DNA of 39,248 nucleotides from Nostoc sp. NMS4 (GTDB lineage Bacteria > Cyanobacteriota > Cyanobacteriia > Cyanobacteriales > Nostocaceae), in contig NZ_JABXKI010000080.1 in the NCBI RefSeq assembly GCF_017115095.1, positions 1-39,248 on the forward strand. The letters run 5' to 3'. Shown here in pieces: positions 8,644 to 16,956 of this stretch. The first letter of the stretch is position 1. Each line of letters starts with the position of its first letter. A model generated the notes under the pieces. The model was given only the letters and a program-made list of their open reading frames with translations, searched no databases and was not told the origin of the DNA. The position numbers and the translations under genes were made by a program.

Positions 8644-9339
8644 ATGCCATTACCGACAGTTATTTTACCTGGATATCTAGAAAGTGCGATCGCTTATCGC
8701 CAACTAGAACAATCCCTACAAAATTCAGATTTTCCCACAGTTACAGTCCCACTGCGGCGGCGTGACTGGCTCCCCACTCTGGGAGTAAGACCCGTAACAC
8801 TGATTTTGCAACAACTCGATCGCACGATCGAGGATATATTACGTCAACATAATGCTACTCAAGTTAACTTAATTGGTCACTCAGCCGGAGGTTGGATATC
8901 CCGTATTTATATGGGAGAAAAGCCCTATTTAGCGCGCGGTGATGTCAAACCATTTCTCTGGCAAGGGCATCCCTTAGTTGCGAGTCTCATCACCTTGGGT
9001 ACACCCCATATTAGCCAAGAACGCTGGACACGCTCGAATCTAGATTTTGTTACCAATAACTACCCAGGAGCTTTTTACAAAAACGTTCGTTACGTTTGTG
9101 TGGCTGGCAAAACTATCTTTGGGAAAAGACGGCCTGGTAGTTGGTTGGCTTACAGTAGTTACCAATTAACCTGTGGTAAGGGTAACACTTGGGGAGATGG
9201 GATTACGCCCATTGAAGCTGCTCATTTAGAGGGGGCAGAAAATCTAGTGATTGCAGGTGTGAGGCATTCTCCCAGAAGTCCTGGAATTTGGTATGGTTCA
9301 CCAGAACCCTTAAAAGCTTGGGTGCAATATTTGATTTAA
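8644..9339 (+). CDS. alpha/beta hydrolase, lipase/esterase-like
   Basis: A protein of 231 residues. I start at the ATG at 8644 (MPLPTVILPGYLESA) rather than the in-frame TTG at 8626, because the conserved strand and oxyanion region VILPGYLES then begins the protein. The nucleophile elbow is LIGHSAGGW with Ser80, matching G-x-S-x-G of triacylglycerol-lipase-like proteins. A later LGTPH motif and a C-terminal GVRHSP histidine complete the likely triad, with the acid probably in GDGITPIEA. There is no signal peptide, so the enzyme is likely cytoplasmic, acting on a lipid or other ester. The next gene encodes a membrane cytochrome and lies 100 bp downstream. Confidence 0.88.
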   Translation: MPLPTVILPGYLESAIAYRQLEQSLQNSDFPTVTVPLRRRDWLPTLGVRPVTLILQQLDRTIEDILRQHNATQVNLIGHSAGGWISRIYMGEKPYLARGDVKPFLWQGHPLVASLITLGTPHISQERWTRSNLDFVTNNYPGAFYKNVRYVCVAGKTIFGKRRPGSWLAYSSYQLTCGKGNTWGDGITPIEAAHLEGAENLVIAGVRHSPRSPGIWYGSPEPLKAWVQYLI

Positions 9340-9439
9340 AAAACTTTATTTTTATATAATAAAAGTAAAATTTATTAATATTTCTTAGCTAAAATTGTAA
9401 TAAGAATAAATATTTAGTTAAGAACAGGAGGGGTGAGCT

Positions 9440-10030
9440 ATGCAAAGCACCCAGTTCGATCAGATTTTGCGACGAATAGCAACGATATTATCAGTTGTAA
9501 TTTTGACTCTGTGTTTAATTTATATTTCTACCGGAGTTTTGCTGTCTTTTTACTATGAACCGACAGCAGGGGGAGCTTATAACTCATTGAAGATGATTAA
9601 TACACAACTGCCATACGGGTGGTTGTTTTGGAGAGCGCATGATATTGCTGGTAACGGGGTAATTGCGATCGCTCTCATTCAAATTGTGGTGATGTTTTTA
9701 GGTCGGCAATTTCGCAACAGTTGGCTGGCTGCTTGGATTAGTGTAATTTTGTTAACCCTAAGTGCGATCGGGCTGGATTGGACAGCGATGATTTTAGATT
9801 GGACTCAGGAAGGTTACTGGCGTTTCAGCATTGAGCTAGGAACCATCCAAGCCATTCCTTTGATTGGTGGGCAACTGCGCGAAATCCTGACTGGTGGTGG
9901 AGCGATTAACACAACTACCGTCGAACACCTTTACACAATCCACAGTTATCTGATTTCAGTAGCGACGCTAATTCTCGCCATAGTACATTTTTCTGCTTTA
10001 CTCTGGCAGGAATCGCAAGCTGAGTACTGA
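9440..10030 (+). CDS. cytochrome b6-like membrane protein with one heme ligand replaced
   Basis: A 196-residue, four-helix protein resembling the N-terminal half of cytochrome b (cytochrome b6). Helix 1 ends STGVLLSFYYEPT, the b6 signature. His67 in WRAHD and the helix-4 pair His168 and His183 (spacing 15) match three of the four b-heme ligands. The fourth, expected 14 residues after His67, is Gln81. Thus the heme bp pair (b6 His86/His187) is kept but the bn pair (His100/His202) is incomplete, and the cysteine that carries heme cn in b6 (Cys35) has no counterpart. No subunit IV or Rieske gene is adjacent. It is therefore a divergent mono-b-heme candidate, not PetB. AGGAGG precedes the ATG. 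Confidence 0.85.
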   Translation: MQSTQFDQILRRIATILSVVILTLCLIYISTGVLLSFYYEPTAGGAYNSLKMINTQLPYGWLFWRAHDIAGNGVIAIALIQIVVMFLGRQFRNSWLAAWISVILLTLSAIGLDWTAMILDWTQEGYWRFSIELGTIQAIPLIGGQLREILTGGGAINTTTVEHLYTIHSYLISVATLILAIVHFSALLWQESQAEY

Positions 10031-10140
10031 GTGCTGAGTGCTGAGTGCTGAGTTAGGAGTTAGGAGTTAGGAGTTAAAAGTTATTTTCTCCTCCTGCTTC
10101 CCCTGCTTCCCCTGCTGCTTCCCCATCTCCCTTGTTTCCC
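10028..10140. repeat. heptad tandem repeats between convergent genes
   Basis: GAGTGCT occurs three times (10028-10050), then TTAGGAG-type heptads about four times (10052-10075), then a C/T-rich CCCCTGCTT tract. Such short tandemly repeated sequences are typical of filamentous cyanobacteria. AGGAG followed by CTCCTCC can fold into a stem between the convergent cytochrome and antiporter genes. Confidence 0.75.
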
Positions 10141-12060
10141 TCATCCCCCAGGAGCCTCACTAGTAGAAAGTTGAGATAATTGAGCGAGGGATAGGTCTTC
10201 AACCTCTGGTAACTTTTCTAGAGAGAGGGGAGTGGATTGGGTGGCACCAGATAAGCGTTTTAAAAGGCTAGGTCTGGGGTCATGTAACAGATAAATAATG
10301 CGATCGCCAATTTCCCAATCTTGGTTGGCTGGCATTACCTGTAAGCGTTCTGCTCGTTCTAGCAATAGCGGTATCAACATCCCAGTCCGAATCTTTTCTT
10401 GGATGCGATCGCATTGAGTCGAAAACTCCAAGTCATCTAGTGTAGTTGTCCCCAACTTCACTCGCCCATCATTCAAATATTCATTCCAAGTTTTAATCGC
10501 TAAGTCTGGAATAAAAGCTTGATTAACTTTATTACTAGCTGAAGTAGTCGCTTGCGGATCGCGGGGAAAAACAGCTAAGACACGCGGGGGTTTAAACTCC
10601 TCAGCTGCTCGTTGAGCCAAAACAAAATTCACCTCCCCATTACTTGTCATAGCCAAAAAAGTACCCATAGATGCAAGTCCTGCCTCTTCCAAAACAGCAG
10701 CATCCAGCGCACTACTGGCAATCACCCGGAGATTTTGCGCCTCGGCTTGTACAAGACATTCGGGGTCAGTATCAATCATTACCACGTTTTCTCCCCGTTC
10801 TTGAAAGAAGCGGGCAATCACAAGACTCAAGGGATTACAACCTACAATCACTGCCCCAGTTACGTCCTTAGAGGTGATTTGTAGCCATTTGGCAACCCAG
10901 CCAGCTGTTAGCCCTTGACAAACAACAGTCATGATAATTGTCAAGAATACTAAAGCTTTGATGGAATCACCGCCGTTAATGCCTCGCTGTGTCAACGAAA
11001 TCGCAAAAAAAGAAGCTACAGAGGCAGCAACAATTCCTCTCGGAGCAACCCAGCTTAAAAATAGTTTCTGTCGCCAGTTTAAATCACTGTTCCAGGTACA
11101 CAACAAGATATTAATCGGGCGAACGACAAACATTAGTACCAAAACGGTGAATAAACTACCCCAACCCAAAGCAAATACACTGGCAATGGATAGATCGGCA
11201 GCTAATAAGATAAATAGCACCGAGACGCTGAGAATTGTCAGTTGACCTTTAAAGCTGCGTAATAGACGTTCTTCCGGGACTGAGGAGTTAGCAAAGACTG
11301 CCCCTGCAACTACTGTTGTCATTACCCCCGATTCACTGCGGATCATTTGCGATAAGGTAAACAGGCTCCAAAGTATCGCCAACACTACTAAGTTTTTTAG
11401 CTCAAATGACAGAAAACTGGCGCGTTTGAAAATCAAACTCATCAGATAACCGCCAGCACCACCAATTGCTGCCCCAACGCCCAGACGTATAAGTAAACCA
11501 ACGATCGCATTGATCGGATCAGCATCGCCGTTCAAAATCGTATCAAGGACAACGAAGGCGAGGATAGCCCCTACAGGGTCAATTAAAACCCCTTCTCCTT
11601 CTAAAAGTGTTGCCACTTGTCGATCTACATTAATTTGTTTGAGCAATGGGCCAACGACGGTTGGACCTGTCACCACGACTATGGAAGCATAGAGAAAAGC
11701 TATGTTCCAGGGAAATTCACCCAGCCAGTGAGCAGCCATACTCCCGCCAATCAGGGTAATTAGGGTTCCTTGAGTGACGAGCAATTGTAGGCTGACTGAA
11801 ACTCTACCTAACTCACGCAGATCCAAGTTAAGTCCGCCTTCAAACAAAATGATTGCCGTTGCGAGGGCGACTATAACTTCCAATCCAGTGCCTAGCACGT
11901 GGGGATGCAATAGCCCTATACCATCAGAGCCAAACAAAATGCCTAACAGCAATAATAAGACGATGCTGGGTACACGAAGGTATGCAGCCAGCACTTGGGC
12001 GCTAATACCTGCAAAGACAGCGATCGCCATCTGGATGGTGATTTCAAAAGATGCTTCCAT
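10141..12060 (-). CDS. cation:proton antiporter (CPA family) with C-terminal TrkA-N/RCK domain
   Basis: A 639-residue membrane protein. About 12-13 hydrophobic helices occupy residues 1-390, with antiporter motifs FEGGLNLDL, VVVTGPTVVGPLL and LLEGEGVLIDPVGAI; the Asp in the last motif is the likely ion-binding residue of NhaP-type CPA1 exchangers. From about residue 399 a TrkA-N nucleotide-binding domain begins (GAVIVGCNPL, then VVMIDTDPE), followed by a TrkA-C-like region. RCK domains gate transport in response to nucleotides or ions. The protein should exchange Na+ or K+ for H+ across the plasma or thylakoid membrane. The ATG at 12060 starts at the first helix. It converges with the cytochrome-like gene. 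Confidence 0.92.
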   Translation of the reverse strand: MEASFEITIQMAIAVFAGISAQVLAAYLRVPSIVLLLLLGILFGSDGIGLLHPHVLGTGLEVIVALATAIILFEGGLNLDLRELGRVSVSLQLLVTQGTLITLIGGSMAAHWLGEFPWNIAFLYASIVVVTGPTVVGPLLKQINVDRQVATLLEGEGVLIDPVGAILAFVVLDTILNGDADPINAIVGLLIRLGVGAAIGGAGGYLMSLIFKRASFLSFELKNLVVLAILWSLFTLSQMIRSESGVMTTVVAGAVFANSSVPEERLLRSFKGQLTILSVSVLFILLAADLSIASVFALGWGSLFTVLVLMFVVRPINILLCTWNSDLNWRQKLFLSWVAPRGIVAASVASFFAISLTQRGINGGDSIKALVFLTIIMTVVCQGLTAGWVAKWLQITSKDVTGAVIVGCNPLSLVIARFFQERGENVVMIDTDPECLVQAEAQNLRVIASSALDAAVLEEAGLASMGTFLAMTSNGEVNFVLAQRAAEEFKPPRVLAVFPRDPQATTSASNKVNQAFIPDLAIKTWNEYLNDGRVKLGTTTLDDLEFSTQCDRIQEKIRTGMLIPLLLERAERLQVMPANQDWEIGDRIIYLLHDPRPSLLKRLSGATQSTPLSLEKLPEVEDLSLAQLSQLSTSEAPGG

Positions 12061-12387
12061 GTTGTAGATTTTGAGCGATTTATTTCAAAATCTCTTGTAA
12101 AAAAACCGTAGATATTAACTCTACAGGGTACAACATCATACCCTTTGTTCCTTGCCGTCTTCAGCGTTTTTTATCTCTGTGTATACCCCAAAATTCCCAG
12201 CGCCTAACGCTAACGCACCCTGCGAGCGATCGCAGAAGCATCTACGGACTTTTTTATCTCTCTCCATATCTTTGTATCCTCTTTCAGCTTTTGCTTCCAC
12301 CCAGTTTAGCTGCCACAAACTTTTTTTGGCAAAACCTGTTGACAAAGGTAAGGAAATTGGTTAACTTATAAAAGGTCTGAGTCCGAT
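12061..12387. other. intergenic region upstream of tRNA-Glu
   Basis: This 327-base gap separates the divergent antiporter and tRNA-Glu genes. I see no credible gene; short open frames on both strands have poor composition. It contains a HIP1-overlapping AGCGATCGCAG near 12226 and a TTGACA at 12339-12344 that is a probable -35 element for tRNA-Glu, with TAACTT at 12362-12367 (17-bp spacing) as a weak -10. Confidence 0.5.
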
Positions 12388-12460
12388 GCCCCCATCGTCT
12401 AGAGGCCTAGGACACCTCCCTTTCACGGAGGTAACGGGGATTCGAATTCCCCTGGGGGTA
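12388..12460 (+). tRNA. tRNA-Glu(UUC)
   Basis: A complete 73-base cloverleaf. Acceptor GCCCCCA pairs with TGGGGGT (G1:U72), the anticodon stem is CCTCC/GGAGG with loop CTTTCAC, and the T loop is TTCGAAT. A73 is present and no CCA is encoded. In cyanobacteria this tRNA also supplies glutamyl-tRNA for tetrapyrrole synthesis. It is clearly the housekeeping copy, unlike the Glu members of the array. Confidence 0.97.
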
Positions 12461-12510
12461 CTTAAAAATAATAAAAAGCAAAGGCTTTTTAGTTTGAGGC
12501 TTATTGACAA

Positions 12511-12546
12511 AAACCATCATCCAGGAATATTCCCGAATGATGGTTT
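12511..12546. terminator. hairpin between tRNA-Glu and the convergent START-like gene
   Basis: AAACCATCAT (12511-12520) and ATGATGGTTT (12537-12546) form a 10-bp perfect stem, and the loop contains the small palindrome GGAATATTCC. A/T-rich flanks on both sides suit a bidirectional terminator for tRNA-Glu and the minus-strand gene ending at 12555. Confidence 0.65.
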
Positions 12547-12554
12547 AACCGTTA

Positions 12555-13142
12555 TTATACATACGGTTCTTTGCTGGCTAGTTCTTCTACACGTTGGTGA
12601 ATAGCCAAAAGATTTAACCGCAAATCTTTGCTGAGGCGATTTTCAATAATTCCCACTGGCATAGTGAGTTTAGGCCAAACTTGAATTGTGTAGGACAAAT
12701 TTGTTCCGATATTCTCACCGAAAGAATAAGGCTCTAAGCACCAGCTACCAGAAAAGCCTTTAAAATCTCCCTCTACCATCTGGAAATTAATTGCTTTAGG
12801 GAAGCATTCTTCCAAATCTAGAACTACCCGCGCACAAAATTTGAAATTGAGTAAGCGTTGGGAGCCTACTTGCTCTAGTCGAATCCCACCATTGGGATGC
12901 TCGATTAGGCAACTCTTGGCGAGGTTGGGGAGGAAGTCAGGCAAGGCTTCATAATTTGTCAGAACCTTCCAGATTTGCTCCACTGGATGGGGAATTTGGA
13001 CTTTAGCACTGATTTGCCTCTGTCGCTCTGCTATTTTCTCAATTTGAACTTCTACCTGAGCAAGCAAATCCCCTTCTAGTTTGGTGTCATCGGTGGGAGA
13101 TTGCAAATCAGGGTTCTCTGTTGTGTTCTGTTTTTTAGTCAC
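12555..13142 (-). CDS. SRPBCC/START-like cyclase/dehydrase family protein
   Basis: A 195-residue protein. A polar N-terminal ~45 residues precede a polyketide cyclase/Coq10-like domain with its typical opening IPHPVEQIWKVLTNYEALPDFLPN, then LEQVG--RLLNFKF and a C-terminal helix (IIENRLSKDLRLNLLAIHQRVEEL). Such helix-grip proteins bind hydrophobic ligands; no catalytic residues are evident. The start is GTG at 13142, only 8 bases after the stop of the histidine kinase gene, so the two are almost certainly co-transcribed. A link between ligand binding and signalling is possible but unproven. Confidence 0.88.
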   Translation of the reverse strand: MTKKQNTTENPDLQSPTDDTKLEGDLLAQVEVQIEKIAERQRQISAKVQIPHPVEQIWKVLTNYEALPDFLPNLAKSCLIEHPNGGIRLEQVGSQRLLNFKFCARVVLDLEECFPKAINFQMVEGDFKGFSGSWCLEPYSFGENIGTNLSYTIQVWPKLTMPVGIIENRLSKDLRLNLLAIHQRVEELASKEPYV

Positions 13143-13150
13143 TTTCAGAA

Positions 13151-15169
13151 TTATGGTTTGCTTTCGTCAGAAAATTGGGGCAGAGTCAAGGTGAAGCAAA
13201 TTTCGCTTTGTTCAGAATCCGAGATTGGGAGACTTTCAACAGCGATCGCTCCATTCAGATGCTGCACTAAAGACTTGACTAAAGCAAGTCCCAAGCCAGT
13301 CCCTGGAGTCCAACGCCCTTTTCCCCGACGGAATTTATCAAAGATGTAGGTCGCTTCTTCTTCAGAAATGGCACGTCCTGTATTCGTCACCTTCATGATA
13401 ACTTGATCGATTTGCTGATCGACTCGGTGAGCAGCTTCAAGGCGAACTATTGTATCAGGCTCTGAATATTTACAGGCATTCGTTAACAATTCTTGCAGGA
13501 TGCGGTCAAAACTCTCCAGTTCAGTTTGCAGTTTGAGCGATTCCTCTGGCAAATCTACAGAAATCTTTAATCCTTTCTCAGCAAGTTTTTTCTCAAAAGA
13601 TGCTGCTATATCCTGAATTCTAGTATTTAAATCTATAGATTTTAATTGCGGGGCTTCGTGAGGCGACTCTAGCTTTTGGAGTGTCAACAAGTCATTAATC
13701 AAGTTGATTTCCTTTGAACATTCCTGCTCAAGAATATCTAGATATTTACCCTGACGCTCTGGTGCTATTCCTGGCAAACGCAAGTTTTTTATTGACATCA
13801 GCATATTTGTCAAAGGATAGCGGAGGCGATCGCTCATATTACTCAAAAATTCATCTTTGAGTTCATTGAGTTCTTGTAGTTGCTCAACATACTGCCGTGT
13901 TTTTTCCTGCAATTTAGCGTAGAGTTCCAGACTATTCTGGAGTTTCGCCGTCCGATCATCTACCAAAGTTTGCACTTGGCGCAATGTCTGTGACTGAATT
14001 ATGGCGTTACTCACTTGAGCGCAAACCATTTCCACAAGATTTAATTCTGCTGGTTGCCAATTGCGAATCACAGATTGCTGTAGCACCAAGAATCCTAAAA
14101 TTTTACCTTGACTTTCCAGTGGCACTAAAAGTACCGCAGGTAAGTTCTCTACTGCAAACAATGGAGCAGCTGTCAAGGTATCGTTTTGATCTGTATAGTC
14201 ATCGAAGATTACTGGTTTTCCAGAATCGATGAAGGCACGCTGGCATAAACCACAGTCTGAAACTAAGAAAGACTGAGCTAAGGTGTCTAGTTGACTAGCA
14301 CCAGAATTTCGTGTTTCCCTTACCCATTCACCAATTACGGTAGCTTTCGCTTTGGGGATTTGTTTTTTAGCTTGAGTCCTAAATAGTGGATCTGTATATT
14401 TCAGCAGTATGAGCAAACCCCGATCTGCCTGTAGAGATTCGGCAGTGGAGGTAATAACTAACTGGAGCATTTGATTTAGCTCCAAGTTACTACGACTCAA
14501 TAAAGTTAATTGCTTAATCAAACTTTGATGCTGGTGGCTTTTTTGCAGGGACTGCTCTTGATGGGCAATTTGTTGAGCTTGTGCCACTCCAGAAAAAGCG
14601 ATCGCGCAAGCCGACTCCACTTCTTTGAGCAATTGTTTTTCTGATTCACTCCATTCATAAGGTTGGAATTTAATCAGATTAATCACTCCATTATTATTGC
14701 CACCAAACCGAGTCGGAATTGCCAAAACCGCTTTTACCGGTAGTGGCAAATATTGACACCCAATTACCAGACTGTTCTGAATAATCGAAATATCTTCAAT
14801 CGTCAATGGTTGGGCAGCACATTGCAGCACTGGCGAGTGCATCAGCAACTGTTCCATCGAAAACATTTCTTCTGGGTGTGGCAGCCCTAAATACTCATCA
14901 GCACACCAATTAGTAGTAGTTGCTTCCTCGGATGTCTCATCCGCCACAGAAACCAAGCAGCAGCAATCTACTTGAAAAGCAACTCCTAATAATTGGGCAA
15001 TCTCTTGCAGCATCAAAGCTGTAGCCGAGCTACTAGCAATGATTTGGTTAATTTTTTGTACCAATTCGCGGGCAGGTTCTTCCTGATGCTGCATCAGCTT
15101 GACTTGGTAAGGTTGTAGTCGATCTATGTCATCTACGTAATGTAGGGGCGATGATAAAGGTTTTTTCAT
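13151..15169 (-). CDS. GAF-domain sensor histidine kinase with degenerate H-box
   Basis: About 672 residues from the ATG at 15169, chosen because GAGGG lies 10 bases upstream; a TTG at 15214 is possible. There are two GAF-like sensor regions (about residues 35-200 and 230-400), the second including the CQRAFIDSGKPVIFDDY and AVLLVPLESQGKILGFLVLQ hallmarks. A coiled-coil helix follows, then a dimerisation domain and a HATPase domain with intact N-box (LLTNACKYSEP) and G-boxes (FRRGKGRWTPGTGLGLALV). In the H-box the expected S-H-E-L-R-x-P-L reads S-D-R-L-R-Y-P-L, so the phospho-accepting His is Asp447. It can probably bind ATP but not autophosphorylate normally. The START-like gene follows in the operon. 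Confidence 0.9.
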   Translation of the reverse strand: MKKPLSSPLHYVDDIDRLQPYQVKLMQHQEEPARELVQKINQIIASSSATALMLQEIAQLLGVAFQVDCCCLVSVADETSEEATTTNWCADEYLGLPHPEEMFSMEQLLMHSPVLQCAAQPLTIEDISIIQNSLVIGCQYLPLPVKAVLAIPTRFGGNNNGVINLIKFQPYEWSESEKQLLKEVESACAIAFSGVAQAQQIAHQEQSLQKSHQHQSLIKQLTLLSRSNLELNQMLQLVITSTAESLQADRGLLILLKYTDPLFRTQAKKQIPKAKATVIGEWVRETRNSGASQLDTLAQSFLVSDCGLCQRAFIDSGKPVIFDDYTDQNDTLTAAPLFAVENLPAVLLVPLESQGKILGFLVLQQSVIRNWQPAELNLVEMVCAQVSNAIIQSQTLRQVQTLVDDRTAKLQNSLELYAKLQEKTRQYVEQLQELNELKDEFLSNMSDRLRYPLTNMLMSIKNLRLPGIAPERQGKYLDILEQECSKEINLINDLLTLQKLESPHEAPQLKSIDLNTRIQDIAASFEKKLAEKGLKISVDLPEESLKLQTELESFDRILQELLTNACKYSEPDTIVRLEAAHRVDQQIDQVIMKVTNTGRAISEEEATYIFDKFRRGKGRWTPGTGLGLALVKSLVQHLNGAIAVESLPISDSEQSEICFTLTLPQFSDESKP

Positions 15170-16041
15170 TTTTGGCACGCCCTCGGATAATAACCACTTT
15201 GTTCTTGCACCCAACCTTTTGGCATATTCTTCACCGTTAGTTGTGTTGCTACACCCTGATAATTAACAAATTTTGTGTGAATACTTTCTCTCACCTGTTA
15301 TAGCCCTTTTCTATCTCAGATGGCCAAAGTTCCACTTCATCAAGCAAATTGCTACATTAATACATAAGTAATAGAATACTTAAGATATCCTATAACTGCT
15401 TCAGTTAGCTTATTTTTAACTGCTCTACTTGAAATAATTCACTAACTTTATCTTGTCTGTAAGTATACATAAACCGTAATTTCTCTAGAATTACCAGAAA
15501 AATACCCTTTACATCACGTAAAATCACGTAACTTGCTTTATAAAGCTTTATTACATTTTTTTAAAAAACTAGTAGGTTTAACAAGCTACTCTTTGATCTC
15601 CGTAACTCTCAGTAAAATATCAATGAAGTAAAAGAGGCAAAAAAACAGCAGGTTGTTCTTGCAGTGTAGGCTTCTCTTCCCTACGAGAGTCTACGCCAAC
15701 GAGATGCAGTTGCGTTCAGAGATGAATGGTACGCTTGTAAAGCCCAAAGACTTATGTAGCGTCGTTTCCAGCCTCCAGGATGGGAACGAATTCCGAGAGG
15801 GCTGCTGCCTCTTGTTAAGAAAGAGGAGGCGGAGCCTCTAGGAATAGTTTCCCAGCCTGGAGGCTGGGAACCAGTTGTGTAAGTCCTGTTAACTTAGTGC
15901 CATTCTGTTCAGAGACGTATACTGATAGCGTAACGGTGCTAGGGAGTCCGTGAGGGTCTTGCTTTCAAGCTGTAGGATAAATTTTGGAATAAAGCTTAAA
16001 TACTTACTTACCAGGGGTTGCGGCAGTTATTGCTAAATTTT
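15170..16041. other. repeat-rich intergenic region
   Basis: About 870 bases hold no credible gene. The part nearest the kinase start (15230-15600) is AT-rich and featureless. From 15660 to 15890 it is a patchwork of small repeats: a CTACGAGAG/TACGCCAACG repeat (15681-15702), GTTTCCAGCCTCCAGGATGG, an 8-bp inverted GAGGCGGAGCCTC, and the hairpin TTCCCAGCC-TGGA-GGCTGGGAA (15849-15870). A single MITE-like end, GTGTAAGTCCTG, follows at 15877. The tract looks like a landing site for nested small elements. Confidence 0.6.
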
Positions 16042-16083
16042 GAATGCAGCCCAGTTTTTGTTACTAATAACTGGGCTGCATTC
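16042..16083. repeat. 15-bp perfect hairpin with 12-base loop
   Basis: GAATGCAGCCCAGTT (16042-16056) and AACTGGGCTGCATTC (16069-16083) are exact inverses. No T-run follows on either strand, so it is not an obvious intrinsic terminator. It may be a transcript end, part of a small RNA, or a palindromic repeat. Confidence 0.65.
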
Positions 16084-16169
16084 GTCTGAATATAAAACTA
16101 AACCACAATCTATTTTCAGAATTATATTTTTTAAAGTAGTAAGAGCATATTGCGATTCCTGCTGGTAGT

Positions 16170-16189
16170 GGCGGGCTTTTCGGCCCGCC
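16170..16189 (-). terminator. GC-rich hairpin downstream of the RHH gene
   Basis: GGCGGGC (16170-16176), loop TTTTCG, GCCCGCC (16183-16189) lies 28 bases beyond the stop of the minus-strand ribbon-helix-helix gene. The stem is strong, but the T-run expected on the minus strand is absent, so it may be a factor-assisted terminator or 3' stability hairpin. Confidence 0.5.
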
Positions 16190-16216
16190 TACTCCAGGTT
16201 TCAAAATGGACGAAGT

Positions 16217-16552
16217 TTATCCAGCCAAGCTCTCGACACTTAGAGGAACCATATCGCCATTCCTCGTTAGTCCTAACAACATCGGTTCTTGGGGTTGGAT
16301 TAGTTGACCTGTAAGTACACAGCGTTCTTCTTGCTGAGCTGTGGCAGCGATGCTAGCTCGAATGTCGGATCGCGAAAATCGAGGCTTCCACTCACCTGAT
16401 TTTTGCTGGACATAATTCCAAAGGATATCTCGGATCAGAGCTTGATATCCCTGATTCCCAGCTATTTCTTTGAGTTTATCTTTGAGTTCCCGTTCTAGGC
16501 GAATGCTGGTAACTTCCATATCGGTGGTTGGGGTGCGTGCGATCGTATGCAT
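16217..16552 (-). CDS. ribbon-helix-helix DNA-binding protein
   Basis: A 111-residue protein. Residues ~12-50 fit a CopG/Arc ribbon-helix-helix unit: strand EVTSIRLE, helix RELKDKLKEIAG, then a second helix QALIRDILWNYVQQ. The C-terminal half (EERCVLTGQLIQPQEPMLLGLT-NGDMVPLSVESL) is a conserved-looking tail of unknown role. AAGGAG 8 bases before the ATG at 16552 fixes the start. It is likely a small dimeric repressor. There is no toxin gene beside it, so it is not obviously an antitoxin. It is divergent from the leader RNA/HNH unit and could control it. Confidence 0.8.
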   Translation of the reverse strand: MHTIARTPTTDMEVTSIRLERELKDKLKEIAGNQGYQALIRDILWNYVQQKSGEWKPRFSRSDIRASIAATAQQEERCVLTGQLIQPQEPMLLGLTRNGDMVPLSVESLAG

Positions 16553-16835
16553 CAGATTTTCTCCTTAAAGGTATAGACAGGACAGTAATACAAGTGTAGT
16601 ATGTTTAAAGGAATGTTCAATAGGTGAAATTTTCTGTGAAATCCATTTACCCCATCTCTACTTCAATTTTGCGCGCTACCAATTGCCGAACCAATTGGGA
16701 ATCAGCTGCTATGGAAGTGGAGTATTTATTTATGGGCGATGGTAGCCGAAATCATGGGCAAATCACAGAAGGTAATGATGATTATAAGTATGTAGGCATT
16801 AGTGCACTAATTGCAAAACCACAACTAGATCAACA

Positions 16836-16941
16836 AAGCGGGGGATACAGGCAAAGGAATCCTGTACCGATATGAGACCAGAAAATCTTCCGGTCAATTC
16901 TAACCCCCGCTTCACCGAAAACTTGAAGCGGGGGTTTTTTT
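16836..16941 (+). promoter_or_regulatory. structured leader RNA with mutually exclusive antiterminator and terminator
   Basis: AAGCGGGGG (16836-16844) can pair with CCCCCGCTT (16904-16912), enclosing two small hairpins (TACAGG/CCTGTA at 16846-16866 and GACC/GGTC at about 16875-16894) as a three-way junction. The same CCCCCGCTT is the left half of the terminator stem at 16902-16936. The two folds cannot coexist, which is the logic of an attenuator or riboswitch. It lies directly before the HNH endonuclease gene. I do not recognise the aptamer. Confidence 0.55.
16902..16941 (+). terminator. intrinsic terminator upstream of the HNH gene
   Basis: AACCCCCGCTTCA (16902-16914) pairs perfectly over 13 bp with TGAAGCGGGGGTT (16924-16936), followed by a run of T. 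It ends just before the AAGGAG and GTG start of the HNH gene, so transcription into that gene must pass or escape it. Confidence 0.88.
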
Positions 16942-16956
16942 ATAAGGAGTTAAGCT

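Noticed and set aside
9440-10030. Calling the four-helix cytochrome petB
   Set aside because: It lacks one b-heme His and the heme-cn Cys and is not next to petD, so it is only b6-like.
16624-16875. An 83-codon frame upstream of the HNH gene
   Set aside because: No ribosome binding site, no recognisable composition, and its end overlaps the structured leader RNA.
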